Shown here one piece after another: positions 27,408 through 37,466 of a DNA stretch of 59,273 nt. Location of the stretch: the NCBI GenBank assembly GCA_002427815.1, contig DIZF01000070.1, positions 6,885 through 66,157 on the forward strand, read 5' to 3'. Under the pieces are notes generated by a model that did no database searches, had not been told where the DNA came from, and saw only the letters and a list, made by a program, of their open reading frames with translations. The position numbers were made by a program, and so were the translations under genes. The stretch's first letter is position 1; the number at the start of each line of letters is the position of its first letter. Origin of the DNA: Ramlibacter tataouinensis. GTDB lineage: Bacteria; Pseudomonadota; Gammaproteobacteria; Burkholderiales; Burkholderiaceae_C.

Positions 27408-29867
27408 TCACTGAAGCAGCCGTTCCGGATTGGCCTCGATCTTGGCCAATGCATCGCGGGTAGCGCGCACTGTCAGCGCCTCCTCTTCCGCCGGCAACAA
27501 CAGCCCGGCCTGCAGGTAGGAAGCCAGCCGGCGCGCCTGGATCAGGTAGCTGCGGCCGCTCGTGGCAGCGAACAGATGGAGTTGCTTGCGATCGCTGCAC
27601 CATGCATATTGCACCTGGGTGATGGCACCGTTGTGGTCCAGCGCGAACCAGTTGCCCAATTGCAGCTCGCTGGCCCAGGCCAACATCGCGGCGCTCGGCT
27701 TCGATCCGCCATCGGCGACGACCTCGATCATCGACGCGTCCATGCCCAGCATCAGTTCGATGCTCTCAGCATCCAGCGGCAGATCGGTGGCCGGGTCATC
27801 GGCGACGAAATCCTCCAGATGGGCCAGCCGGCTGGCCATCTCTTCAATGCGGGCGGGCGCAATCGCCTCGGTTTTCGACAGGAAGGCATCGGCCAGCGTA
27901 TCGCCGATCGCCTTGATATGCGCTTCCTGGGCGCTGCCCTGGATACCCACCAGCGTCATGCCCTGGCGCAGGCGCTGGAGCAGCTTCGGCAAGTCCTGGA
28001 TCACCCGCGCGCGCTCATTGCGGTTGGGCTTGGCGCTGGCCGCCCAGACCAGCTCGGAGGCGCTGCTCTTCAACGCCAGGGTGTCCTCGTGCTGCGGTCC
28101 GTTCTTGACCGCCGCCAGCGCCAGCACTTCGGCCCAGACCTTGAACAGAAATTCGCGGATCTCGTCGCGCACTGGCATGTCGGCCAGCATGCTGCGCAGC
28201 TCGATGGTGTACTGGATCGCCAGTGTTTCCTTCTGTTCCACCTGCTGCGCCACCGTGACCAGGCGCCTGGTCGGCGCATTCTCGGTCAGGAACCTCGAGA
28301 TGAATTTCTGGAATTCGTCATAGACCAGCTGGAACACCCTGCGCCCGGTCTCGGGGTACTGCTCGATCACCTGGACCACCCGCTTGATTTCGGTTTCGAG
28401 CGCACTGCCGCCGATCGCAGCGGCGTCGAAGCCCATCACGCAGGACCCCATGCGGTCTATCAGCTGCCGCGCCGGGTGCTGGAGCGATCCGAAAAACTCC
28501 GGCTCCGCGATCGCCACCCGCAGCACGGGCATCTGCAGCCGGGCAAACCAGACCCGGATGGCCGGCGGAATTCGCTCTTCGGCCAGGATGGCCTGGAACA
28601 TGAGGGCCACGATTTCGATCGTGGCTTTCTCTGTCGACGTTGTGGCCTTTTTCTTGAGCTCGCCGGTGCGCCTGCGCAGGTCGACGGCCACCTCCTGCAC
28701 GGCCGCGTCATCGTAGTAAAGCGCGTCCTGCCCGGTGCCGCCGCGCAACACCGTGTCCTGAAGCTGGGTTCGTTGTTCCGCCAACGCCTCGGCCAGTGCC
28801 GGCGACGGACGTGTCACCGGTGCGCCGCTGTCGTACCCCGCGACGCGTTCGCTCAGCAAGCGCTTCAGCCGCCCCAGGATGCCCCCGGCTCGCATGCGGC
28901 CGCCCAACACTGGTCTGGACGTCATCAAACGGGTTTCATCGCTCACACCGCGGCCGGCCGGGCCCGCAACCGAGTCGTTGGAACCCGGCTGGCCGGAGTG
29001 TCCGCCATACCCGGCAGGCCCTCCTGCCGAACCGCGCCCGCCGTATTCGCCGGCGTTGCTGTAGTCGCCGCCACCGCCACCGCCACCGTCGTTCCATCCC
29101 CCCGGCTGGCTGCCCGCGAAGCCCCCTGACCCCGAACGGTTCCCGCCTCCCGGCTGGCCCTGGTCTCCCGGGGTGTCGGGGCTGCCCGGATCGCCTTTCC
29201 GGCCAGCAGCCGAAGATGAGGCGCCGCGCCTGACCCTGGAACTCAGGTCAATATTGCGCATCACCCCTTGCTTGATCAGGAACTCGTTGGCCAAGTGGTA
29301 GGCCTGGGGCACGTGCGCCAGCAATTCCTTATGGATCACATCCTGGACCAGTTCCCAGGACTGCCGGGTCATCTCGGCCTGATCCCATTGCTCGACCATC
29401 AGCTGGGCCAAAGCCTCGGGCCTCATGATGTCGGTGCTGGCGAAATCATCGCCGCCTTCCAGGTGCTGCATCCGTACCCGCAGGTCGTTGAGCTCCCACG
29501 AGGCCTTTTCGATGATCGCCAGCGCGAGGCGTGACGACAGGATCTTCCTTTCCACCACCTCGTCGCCGATCAGCTCCAGGCTGGAGGCCAGCCGCACCAG
29601 CCCGGTGTCGGTAGGTGGAACCAGGGCGTCACGCCATGCTTTGGCGGTGGCCCGCAGCCAGAGAGGCCCTTTGCGGTCGAAGTCGACCATGGCGTCGCGC
29701 CGCTCGTACATTTCGCGCGACCCGGCGCTGTTGTCCACCAGTTCCACCAGCCGGGCCTTGATGGCCAGACCCAGCGGCTCGAGCGCCGCCTCCACATGCG
29801 TCACAAATTGCTCACGCGCCCGGCGCGCCAGTCCACCGGATCCTCTGGGCAGTTGTGGCGCGATCAC
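27408..29867 (-). CDS. DUF1631 family protein with Gly-rich insert
   Basis: The 819-residue protein matches the DUF1631 layout: an N-terminal helical part (1-210), a long helical middle part (about 340-700) and a C-terminal PilZ-like stretch (LGNWFALDHNGAITQVQYAW). Between residues about 215 and 307 is a Gly/Ser/Pro-rich low-complexity insert with KGDPGSPDTPGDQGQPGG and a run of seven Gly. DUF1631 proteins are sometimes named thymidine phosphorylase, without visible support here. It starts with GTG five bases after secF ends. Confidence 0.85.
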   Translation of the reverse strand: MIAPQLPRGSGGLARRAREQFVTHVEAALEPLGLAIKARLVELVDNSAGSREMYERRDAMVDFDRKGPLWLRATAKAWRDALVPPTDTGLVRLASSLELIGDEVVERKILSSRLALAIIEKASWELNDLRVRMQHLEGGDDFASTDIMRPEALAQLMVEQWDQAEMTRQSWELVQDVIHKELLAHVPQAYHLANEFLIKQGVMRNIDLSSRVRRGASSSAAGRKGDPGSPDTPGDQGQPGGGNRSGSGGFAGSQPGGWNDGGGGGGGDYSNAGEYGGRGSAGGPAGYGGHSGQPGSNDSVAGPAGRGVSDETRLMTSRPVLGGRMRAGGILGRLKRLLSERVAGYDSGAPVTRPSPALAEALAEQRTQLQDTVLRGGTGQDALYYDDAAVQEVAVDLRRRTGELKKKATTSTEKATIEIVALMFQAILAEERIPPAIRVWFARLQMPVLRVAIAEPEFFGSLQHPARQLIDRMGSCVMGFDAAAIGGSALETEIKRVVQVIEQYPETGRRVFQLVYDEFQKFISRFLTENAPTRRLVTVAQQVEQKETLAIQYTIELRSMLADMPVRDEIREFLFKVWAEVLALAAVKNGPQHEDTLALKSSASELVWAASAKPNRNERARVIQDLPKLLQRLRQGMTLVGIQGSAQEAHIKAIGDTLADAFLSKTEAIAPARIEEMASRLAHLEDFVADDPATDLPLDAESIELMLGMDASMIEVVADGGSKPSAAMLAWASELQLGNWFALDHNGAITQVQYAWCSDRKQLHLFAATSGRSYLIQARRLASYLQAGLLLPAEEEALTVRATRDALAKIEANPERLLQ

Positions 29868-29871
29868 GATG

Positions 29872-30825
29872 TCAGACCGTAGCGCCCGCGTTGGGGTCCT
29901 GAGGGTCTTCGTCCTTGCGGGCCGTGGACTTGACCAGGTCCTCGCGCTTGATGCCCAGCCACATCGCGATGGCGGCGGCCACGAAGACCGAGGAGTAAAT
30001 CCCGAACAGAATGCCGATGGTCAATGCCAGGGCGAAGTAATGCAGCGTCGGGCCGCCAAATAGCAGCATCGACAACACCATGGCCTGGGTGCAACCGTGG
30101 GTGATGATGGTGCGGCTGATGGTGGATGTGATCGCACTGTCGATGATCTGCACCGTGTTCATCTTGCGATAGCGACGGAAATTCTCACGGATCCGGTCGA
30201 AAATCACCACCGACTCGTTCACCGAGTAGCCCAGCACGGCCAGCACGGCCGCCAGCACCGCCAGCGAGAATTCCCACTGGAAGAAGGCGAAAAAGCCCAG
30301 GATGATGACCACGTCGTGCAGGTTGGCGATGATGGCTGCCACGGCGAACTTCCACTCGAAGCGGAAAGCCAGGTAGAGCATGATGCCCGCCACCACCATT
30401 CCCAGGGCCTTGAGCCCGTCGGTCGCCAGTTCCTCCCCCACCTGCGGGCCGACGAATTCCGTGCGGCGCAGGCTGACGGCGGGGTTATCGGCCTTGAGCG
30501 CGCTGAGCACTTTCTCGCTTTGCTGGGCCGAACTCACGCCTTTTTGCGCCGGCAGGCGGATCAGCACGTCGTGCGAGGTGCCGAAATTCTGCACCTGCAC
30601 GTCGGCAAATCCCAACGCCGACACGGTCCGGCGGACGTTCTCGACGTCGGCGGTCTGGGAATAGTCCACCTCCATCACGGTGCCACCCGTGAATTCAACC
30701 GAGAGGTGCAGGCCGCGGGTGGTCAGGAAAAACACGGCCGCGGCAAAGGTCAGGAAGGAGATCACGTTGAAAACCAACGCGTTCTCCATGAACGGGATGT
30801 CGCGGCGGATCTTGAAGAATTCCAT
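29872..30825 (-). CDS. secF: Protein translocase subunit SecF
   Basis: SecF works with SecD to use the proton-motive force in late steps of Sec export. The 317-residue protein has the N-terminal membrane helix, the periplasmic VEFTGGTVMEV segment, and the C-terminal RND-like membrane domain with GYSVNESVVIFDRIRENFR. It follows secD by 15 bases on the same strand. Confidence 0.97.
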   Translation of the reverse strand: MEFFKIRRDIPFMENALVFNVISFLTFAAAVFFLTTRGLHLSVEFTGGTVMEVDYSQTADVENVRRTVSALGFADVQVQNFGTSHDVLIRLPAQKGVSSAQQSEKVLSALKADNPAVSLRRTEFVGPQVGEELATDGLKALGMVVAGIMLYLAFRFEWKFAVAAIIANLHDVVIILGFFAFFQWEFSLAVLAAVLAVLGYSVNESVVIFDRIRENFRRYRKMNTVQIIDSAITSTISRTIITHGCTQAMVLSMLLFGGPTLHYFALALTIGILFGIYSSVFVAAAIAMWLGIKREDLVKSTARKDEDPQDPNAGATV

Positions 30826-30840
30826 AGGGTCCGTTTGGCC

Positions 30841-32724
30841 TCACTCAGCCTTGGTTATAGCCGGATCGGCCGGCGGGCGCCAGACCGTGCCGATCGATAC
30901 CGTCTTGAGCTTCTTTTGCCGGCCATACCAGAGGTTGACCAGTCCACGGGAGAAGAACACCGCCGAGAACATCGATGTGAGGATACCGATGACGTGCACG
31001 ACCGCAAATCCGCGCACCGGACCGGAGCCGAAAGCCAGCAGGGCGATGCCGGCGATCAGGGTGGTGATGTTCGAATCGAAAATCGTGCCCCAGGCGCGGT
31101 CGTAGCCGGCGTTGATGGCGGCCTGCGCCGAGGCACCGTTGCGCAACTCCTCGCGCACCCGTTCATTGATCAGGACGTTCGAATCGATGGCCATGCCCAA
31201 CGCCAGCGCCATCGCCGCCATGCCGGGCAGGGTCAGGGTCGCCTGCAACATGGACAGCACCGCCACCAGCAGCAGCAGGTTCACGGCCAGGGCCACGCCC
31301 GAGAACAGGCCGAACAGCATGTAGTACACCGCCATGAAAGCGCAGATCACGGCGAAGCCCCAGGCTACGCTGTGGAAGCCCTTGGTGATGTTCTCGGCGC
31401 CCAGGGTCGGGCCGATGGTGAACTCCTCGATGATTTCCATGGGCGCGGCCAGGGAGCCGGCGCGCAGCAGCAGCGCTGTGTCATTGGCCTCGGTCGTCGT
31501 CATCCGCCCGGAAATCTGGACCCGGCCGCCGCCGATCTCGCTGCGGATCACCGGGGCCGTCACGACCTCGCCCTTGCCCTTCTCGAACAGCAGGATCGCC
31601 ATGCGCTTGCCCACGCTCTCCCGCGTGATGTCCTTGAAGATGCGCGACCCCTTGGCATCCAGCGTCAGGTGCACTGCCGCCTCTTGCGTCTGGCTATCGA
31701 AACCGGGCTGGGCGTCCGTCAGGTTGTCGCCGGTCAGGATCACCTGCTTCTTGACGATCACCGGCTGGCCACTGCGTTCGAGATAGCGCTCGTCGCCGAA
31801 CGGAACCGGCCCGGTGCCCAGTTCGGCCGCGCGTGCCTCGGCGCTTTCGTCGACCATGCGCACTTCCAGGGTCGCGGTGCGGCCCAGGATGTCCTTGGCC
31901 TTGGCCGTGTCCTGCACGCCCGGTAACTGGACCACGATGCGGTCCAGGCCCTGCTGCTGGATCACCGGCTCGGCCACGCCCAGCTCGTTGATCCGGTTGT
32001 GCAGGGTCACCATGTTCTGCCGCAGCGCCTGCTCCTGGATGCGGCGGGCCGCCACCGCCTTGATGGTCGCCGTGAGCTTGTATTCCGTGCCTTCGGGCGC
32101 CTCGACCGTCTGCAGATCGGGGAACTGGTCCACGATCACGGCTTTGGCCGCTTCCAGCGTCTGGGTGTCGCGCAGGCGCACTTCGATGGCCTGTCCGTTG
32201 CGGCTGATTCCGCTGTGCCGAATGCCCTTCTCGCGCAGCATGGTGCGCAGATCCCCCGCCAGCGACTCGGCCTTCTTGGACAGCGCCGCCTGCATGTCCA
32301 CCTGCAGCATGAAGTGGACCCCGCCACGCAGATCCAGACCCAGGTACATCGGCGCGGCGCGCAATGCCGAGAGCCACTTCGGAGAGCGCGACACGAGGTT
32401 CAGCGCGACCACGTAGGACGGATCGCTAGCGTCCGGAATCAGTGCTTTCTGAATCGCATCCTTGGCCTTGAGCTGGATGTCGGTGCTCTGCACGCGCACC
32501 TTGACCGAGTTGGCATCCAGGCTGACGGCATCGGGCTGGATGCCGGCAGCCGCCAGCGCCTGCTCCACGCGCGTCTGGGTGGTGCTGTCCACCTTGATGG
32601 TTGCCTTGCCCGCAGATACCTGCACAGCCGGGGCTTCGCCGAAGAAATTGGGCAGGGTGTAGATAGCCCCCACCAGCAAGGCGACCAGGATGATCGCGTA
32701 CTTCCAGGCCGGATATCGGTTCAT
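30841..32724 (-). CDS. secD: Protein translocase subunit SecD
   Basis: The 627-residue protein has an N-terminal helix (IILVALLVGAIYTLPN), the GLDLRGGVHFMLQVD motif, a long periplasmic domain, and the membrane part with GMAAMALALGMAIDSNVLIN and ERVREELRNGASAQAAI. Its length and motifs match the longer betaproteobacterial SecD. The gene lies between yajC and secF. Confidence 0.97.
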   Translation of the reverse strand: MNRYPAWKYAIILVALLVGAIYTLPNFFGEAPAVQVSAGKATIKVDSTTQTRVEQALAAAGIQPDAVSLDANSVKVRVQSTDIQLKAKDAIQKALIPDASDPSYVVALNLVSRSPKWLSALRAAPMYLGLDLRGGVHFMLQVDMQAALSKKAESLAGDLRTMLREKGIRHSGISRNGQAIEVRLRDTQTLEAAKAVIVDQFPDLQTVEAPEGTEYKLTATIKAVAARRIQEQALRQNMVTLHNRINELGVAEPVIQQQGLDRIVVQLPGVQDTAKAKDILGRTATLEVRMVDESAEARAAELGTGPVPFGDERYLERSGQPVIVKKQVILTGDNLTDAQPGFDSQTQEAAVHLTLDAKGSRIFKDITRESVGKRMAILLFEKGKGEVVTAPVIRSEIGGGRVQISGRMTTTEANDTALLLRAGSLAAPMEIIEEFTIGPTLGAENITKGFHSVAWGFAVICAFMAVYYMLFGLFSGVALAVNLLLLVAVLSMLQATLTLPGMAAMALALGMAIDSNVLINERVREELRNGASAQAAINAGYDRAWGTIFDSNITTLIAGIALLAFGSGPVRGFAVVHVIGILTSMFSAVFFSRGLVNLWYGRQKKLKTVSIGTVWRPPADPAITKAE

Positions 32725-32778
32725 TTGTATTTTCGAAAAGTCAAGGACGTGCGGTGCCGGGCACCCGCGTCGGTCATG

Positions 32779-33099
32779 CTATTTGATGCTGCCTTTGGGC
32801 AACACTTGAACGACGGCGCTGCGTTGCAGCTGAACCTCAACACCATTCGCGATTTCCACGCCCACATAGACGTCGCCCAGTTTGGTCACTTTCCCCAGCA
32901 AACCGCCGGCCGTGGCCACCTCGTCGCCCTTGGCCAGCGCCTCGATCATGGTTCGGTGCTCCTTCTGGCGCTTCATCTGCGGACGGATCATCACGAAGTA
33001 CAGCACCACAAACATCAGTACCAGGGGCAACATGCTCATCAGGGAAGACTGCATGTCGCCACCGCCGAGAGATTGTGCATAGGCGGAAGAAATGAACAC
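32779..33099 (-). CDS. yajC: Sec translocon accessory subunit YajC
   Basis: The 106-residue single-span protein has MLPLVLMFVVLYFVMIRPQM and the conserved KGDEVATAGGLLGKV. I chose the GTG at 33099, which has GGAG five bases upstream and gives the usual N-terminus FISSAYAQS; a TTG at 33126 would add nine residues without an RBS. It leads the yajC-secD-secF operon. Confidence 0.95.
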   Translation of the reverse strand: MFISSAYAQSLGGGDMQSSLMSMLPLVLMFVVLYFVMIRPQMKRQKEHRTMIEALAKGDEVATAGGLLGKVTKLGDVYVGVEIANGVEVQLQRSAVVQVLPKGSIK

Positions 33100-33267
33100 T
33101 TTGGCTCCAGAGAAATGATTGATCAAAAGCGCCCGCGATCAAGGCCGGCAACTCATGAGCCCTAAGGCGGAACCTTCAATTGTATGTCGCGCTTCATCGG
33201 CGATAAGTTGCGCCTCGCGCGCATCGGTGCCGCGGGGCGCCACCGCCAACCGCCCGTCTCAATCGGC

Positions 33268-36200
33268 TCAGGCCACTCGGCGTTGCCCGGCGGGCTCCTG
33301 CCACTGGCGCAGCAGCTGCTCCCACTGCACCCGGGCCGCCGCCAGATTGCGCGCCTTGACGTGGCCAAAACCCTTGATCTGCTCCGGAATACGCGCAATT
33401 TCCAGCGCCAGTCCATGGTTGGAGCCGTTCAGGGCGGCCACCACTTGGTCGAGACTGGCCCGGTACTGCTCGATCAGCGCGCGCTCGGACCGGCGCTCTT
33501 CGGTTCGGCCAAAAATGTCCAGCGGTGTGCCGCGCAAGCCCTTGAGCCTTGCAAGAAGCCGGAACACGCCGAGCATGGCCGAACCGTACTTCTTCTTCTG
33601 CAGTTCGCCCTTTTCGTTGCGTCTGGCGATCAGCGGCGGCGCGAGATGGTAGTTGACCCTGTAGTCGCCCTCGAACAGCGCCGCGATCCTCTCCTGAAAG
33701 CCCGTCCCGGCATGCAGCCGCGCGACCTCGTATTCATCCTTGTAAGCCATCAGTTTGAACAGGTTGCGCGCCACGGCCTCGGTCAGCGTGGCCTTCCCCA
33801 GCGGCAGCTCGGCGCGGCGGACCTTCTCCACGAAGTCCCGGTAGCCGCCCGCATAGGCCGCGTTCTGGTAGGCCGTGAGGAATTCGACCCGCCGCGCCAC
33901 CACGCTCTCGAGCGTTTCGCGTTTGCGGAATTCGATCACCTGCGCCGGTGCCAGCAACTGCTCGACCGAGGCCGGGTCGTGCGCCGCCCGGCGGCCCCAT
34001 TCGAAAGCGCTCTGGTTGTTCTCCACCGCCACGCCGTTGAGTTCGATGGCCCGCATCAGCGATTGCCGGCTGAGCGGAATCCAGCCCTTTTGCCAGGCGA
34101 ACCCCAGCATCATCGGGTTGGTATAGATGCTGTCCCCCATCAGGCTGGTGGCGGCGAGGTCCGCATTGAAGGCGGCCACGCCCTCCGGTCCCACGGCACC
34201 AGCGATCTCCGCCGCGCAAGCCTGCGCCGGGTTGGCCCAGTTGCCGTCCTTGACGAAGGCGGCCGTGGGCGTGCTGTACGAGTTCAATGCCACATGGGTG
34301 CGGCCCTCGCGCATGCGCAGCACGGTTTCCTTGCCCGCCGTCACGATCGGGTCGCAACCGATGATCAGGTCGGCCGCGGCCATGCTGACGCGCGTGGTCC
34401 GGATGTCGTCGGGGTGTTCGCCGATCAGGACATGACTCCAGGTGGCGCCGCCTTTTTGGGCCAAACCGGCGGAGTCCTGGGTGATGATTCCCTTGCCCTC
34501 GATGTGGCCCGCCATCCCCAGCAGCTGGCCGATGGTGATGACGCCGGTGCCGCCGACCCCGGCCACCACGATGCCGAAAGCACCCTGAATCGACGGCAGT
34601 GCCGGCTCGGGCACGAGGCCGAGTTCCTGCGGCGAGAACACCTTGCCCTTGGCTTTCTTCTTCAGCTGGCCGCCCTCCACGGTGACGAAGCTCGGGCAAA
34701 AACCCTTGAGGCAGCTGGTGTCCTTGTTGCAGGTGCTCTGGTTGATGACGCGCTTGCGGCCGAACTCGGTCTCCAGCGGCTCGACCGACAGGCAATTGCT
34801 CTTGGCGCTGCAGTCTCCGCAGCCCTCGCACACCAGGTCGTTGATCATCACGCGCACGGCCGGATCGACCATGGTGCCCCGCTTGCGGCGGCGCCGCTTT
34901 TCGGTGGCGCAGGTCTGGTCGTAGATGAGGGCGGTGGTGCCCTTGATCTCCCGCAACTCGCGCTGGATGCGGTCCAGGTCGTTGCGATGGAAGACTTCGA
35001 CCCCGGGCGGCAATTTGGCTTGCGCGTATTTCTCGGGCTCGTCGGTGACGATCACTTCCCGGGTCACGCCTTCGGCCATCAGGCTGTGGGCAATCTGGAG
35101 GACCGAGTGGCCTTCGGGCCGCTCGCCCACCCGCTGGCCGCCGGTCATCGCCACCGCATCGTTGTACAAGACCTTGTAGGTGATGTTGACGCCCGCGGCG
35201 ATGGACTGGCGGATCGCCAGCAGGCCGCTGTGGAAGTAGGTCCCGTCGCCGATGTTGGCAAACACGTGTTTCTCGGTGGAAAACGGCTGCTGTCCGACCC
35301 AGGGCACGCCCTCGCCGCCCATCTGGGTGAAGCCGATGGTGGACCGGTCCATCCACACGGCCATGAAATGGCAGCCGATGCCGGCCATCGCGCGGGAGCC
35401 TTCCGGCACCACCGTGGACGTGTTGTGCGGGCAGCCGGAGCAGAACCAGGGCGCGCGGTCGGCTTGGACCTCGAGCACCTGCATGGAGCGTTCCTTGGCC
35501 TCCAGGATGGCCAGTTGGGCTTCCATGCGGTCACGCAGGTCGCCGGCCACCCCCAGCTTGCGCAGCCGCTCGGCGATGGCGCGGGCGATCTGCGGCGGCG
35601 ACAGCTCGGCATTGGCGCGCAGCAGGGTATTGGACAGCGGGTTGGCCAGCGACCACTCGCCGCCGGAATGTCCCGGCTCGCCGTCGCGGAATTTGCCGAC
35701 CACATTGGGTCGCACGTCGTCGCGCCAGTCGTAGAGCTGCTCCTTGATCTGGTACTCGATCATCTGCCGCTTTTCCTCGACCACCAGGATTTCGCGCAGA
35801 CCGCGGGCGAAGTCATGAGTGCCTTGCGCCTCCAGCGGCCACACGACGCCCACCTTGTGCAGGCGGATGCCGAGCTGGCGGCAGGTCGCGTCGTCGAGGC
35901 CCAGGTCCAGCAGCGCCTGCCGCGTATCGTTGTACGCCTTGCCGCTGGCGATCAGCCCGAAGCGGTCGTTCGGCCCTTCGAGCACGTTGTAGTTCAGCCG
36001 GTTGGCACGGATATAGGCCAGGGCCGCGTACCACTTGTAGTCGAACAGACGCGCCTCCTGCTCCAGCGGCCCGTCGGGCCATCGGATGTGCAGCCCGCCG
36101 GGGGGCATCTCGAAGTCGATGGGAATGCGCACGTCCACGCGCTCCGGGTCGATCATCGCCGTGGCGCTGGACTCGACGATCTCCTGGATCGTCTTCATGC

Positions 36201-36828
36201 CGGCCCAGACACCCGCGTAGCGGCTCAGCGCGAATGCATGGATGCCAAGATCCAGGATTTCCTGCACCGAAGCCGGGAAGAACACCGGCAGGCCACAGGC
36301 TTTGAAGATGTGATCGCTCTGGTGCGCCGCGGTGGAACTCTTGGCGACGTGATCGTCGCCGGCCACCGCGATGACGCCGCCCCACGGCGTCGTGCCCGCC
36401 AGATTCGCATGCTTGAAGGCGTCGGAACTGCGGTCCACGCCCGGGCCCTTGCCGTACCAGATGCCAAAAACCCCGTCGAATTTCTGCGTGCCTGCCGGCG
36501 CGAAACCCAGCTGCTGGGTGCCCCACAGGGCCGTGGCCGCCAGTTCCTCGTTGACGCCCGGCTGGAACACGATGTTCTGCGCCTTGAGGTAGGGGTCCGC
36601 CTTCCACAACGCCTGGTCGTAGCCGCCCAGCGGCGAGCCGCGGTAGCCGCTGATGAAGCCCGCCGTGTTCTTGCCGGCCTGCGCGTCGCGCAAGCGCTGG
36701 AGCATGGGCAATTTCACCAGCGCCTGGACGCCGCTCATGAAGGCGCGCCCGTAGTCGAGCGAATACTTGTCGTCCAGGGTGACGGTTTCGAGGGCCTTGC
36801 GGATGTGTTCGGGTAAGGGGGCGTTCAT
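33268..36828 (-). CDS. Fused indolepyruvate ferredoxin oxidoreductase
   Basis: The 1186-residue protein joins all parts of a 2-oxoacid:acceptor oxidoreductase: an N-terminal pyrimidine-binding half (SGYRGSPLGGYDQAL near residue 60), a TPP-binding half with FCSGCPHNTST (around 450) and GGEGVPWVGQQPFS, a Cys cluster (CEGCGDCSAKSNC, around 660) and a C-terminal gamma-type domain (GVGGTGVITIGQLLGMAG, around 760). Such large single-chain enzymes occur in aerobic proteobacteria and are thought to oxidise aryl pyruvates or branched 2-oxoacids. The gene stands alone, 168 bases from yajC. Confidence 0.92.
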   Translation of the reverse strand: MNAPLPEHIRKALETVTLDDKYSLDYGRAFMSGVQALVKLPMLQRLRDAQAGKNTAGFISGYRGSPLGGYDQALWKADPYLKAQNIVFQPGVNEELAATALWGTQQLGFAPAGTQKFDGVFGIWYGKGPGVDRSSDAFKHANLAGTTPWGGVIAVAGDDHVAKSSTAAHQSDHIFKACGLPVFFPASVQEILDLGIHAFALSRYAGVWAGMKTIQEIVESSATAMIDPERVDVRIPIDFEMPPGGLHIRWPDGPLEQEARLFDYKWYAALAYIRANRLNYNVLEGPNDRFGLIASGKAYNDTRQALLDLGLDDATCRQLGIRLHKVGVVWPLEAQGTHDFARGLREILVVEEKRQMIEYQIKEQLYDWRDDVRPNVVGKFRDGEPGHSGGEWSLANPLSNTLLRANAELSPPQIARAIAERLRKLGVAGDLRDRMEAQLAILEAKERSMQVLEVQADRAPWFCSGCPHNTSTVVPEGSRAMAGIGCHFMAVWMDRSTIGFTQMGGEGVPWVGQQPFSTEKHVFANIGDGTYFHSGLLAIRQSIAAGVNITYKVLYNDAVAMTGGQRVGERPEGHSVLQIAHSLMAEGVTREVIVTDEPEKYAQAKLPPGVEVFHRNDLDRIQRELREIKGTTALIYDQTCATEKRRRRKRGTMVDPAVRVMINDLVCEGCGDCSAKSNCLSVEPLETEFGRKRVINQSTCNKDTSCLKGFCPSFVTVEGGQLKKKAKGKVFSPQELGLVPEPALPSIQGAFGIVVAGVGGTGVITIGQLLGMAGHIEGKGIITQDSAGLAQKGGATWSHVLIGEHPDDIRTTRVSMAAADLIIGCDPIVTAGKETVLRMREGRTHVALNSYSTPTAAFVKDGNWANPAQACAAEIAGAVGPEGVAAFNADLAATSLMGDSIYTNPMMLGFAWQKGWIPLSRQSLMRAIELNGVAVENNQSAFEWGRRAAHDPASVEQLLAPAQVIEFRKRETLESVVARRVEFLTAYQNAAYAGGYRDFVEKVRRAELPLGKATLTEAVARNLFKLMAYKDEYEVARLHAGTGFQERIAALFEGDYRVNYHLAPPLIARRNEKGELQKKKYGSAMLGVFRLLARLKGLRGTPLDIFGRTEERRSERALIEQYRASLDQVVAALNGSNHGLALEIARIPEQIKGFGHVKARNLAAARVQWEQLLRQWQEPAGQRRVA

Positions 36829-37040
36829 CGACGTCTTGTCTCCAGATCTTGCGGAACGGCGGCCGTTTCGGGCCGGGCAGTCAGGCGCGCGCCGCTGTGG
36901 GGCGCAGGCCGCGAACGGACTGCAAAGTGTATGCCTGTCGCCCTGATGTGTCTTGTCCGGGCTGCCCGGATGGCGACAGGATGAGAAAGTTCCAGGACCG
37001 GCAGCGGATCACCCTGGGCCGCTTGACTGCGCCGGGCCCG

Positions 37041-37397
37041 CTACCGAGCCTCGTCACGCTGGCAATGCGCCACCAGGGGCGGCGACAGATAGTGCAGGAT
37101 GGCCTCGCGGCCGCTCGCGCCCAGGCCGAATTCGGCACGCAGCTGCTGGTTGCTGTAGACGGTCTGCTGCGGCGTGAGGCCACCCGCGTCACGCAACAAC
37201 AGCTCGCTGCCTCGGGAGCCGGCATCGACCGTGGCCGTGTCGTCCCCGAACCGCACAGTGAATTCGATGTCGTGGTCGCAGCGGTAATGGGGCAAGGGAC
37301 GGGCCGTTGCGGCCGGCGCCGGGGCGGACGGACCGATCGACGTGCAGCCGCACAGGGCCGCGCCGGCCAGCAGCCCGGTTAACAGAAGCTTTCCCAT
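37041..37397 (-). CDS. MliC-like lipoprotein (C-type lysozyme inhibitor family)
   Basis: The 118-residue product has a lipobox ending at Cys18. The mature part carries HYRCDHDIEFTVRFGDD near its start, VYSNQQLRAEF in the middle and AHCQ near its end; the two outer cysteines and the strand pattern fit the MliC/PliC fold. It is not close enough for certainty about lysozyme inhibition. It lies 69 bases from mltA on the same strand, a sensible place for a murein-related protein. Confidence 0.65.
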   Translation of the reverse strand: MGKLLLTGLLAGAALCGCTSIGPSAPAPAATARPLPHYRCDHDIEFTVRFGDDTATVDAGSRGSELLLRDAGGLTPQQTVYSNQQLRAEFGLGASGREAILHYLSPPLVAHCQRDEAR

Positions 37398-37466
37398 CGT
37401 GGTTCCTCGAACAATCACTGCGGCCATTGTGCGGGGAGAGCCGCGCTTTGTGGGCCGCGGCCGGAC

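Noticed and set aside
27576..29129. 517-codon plus-strand ORF
   Set aside because: Antisense shadow of the DUF1631 gene with biased composition and no recognisable domain.
33184..36816. 1210-codon plus-strand ORF
   Set aside because: Antisense shadow of the indolepyruvate oxidoreductase in high-GC DNA; its sequence is rich in Arg, His, Gly, Ala and Val without any motif.
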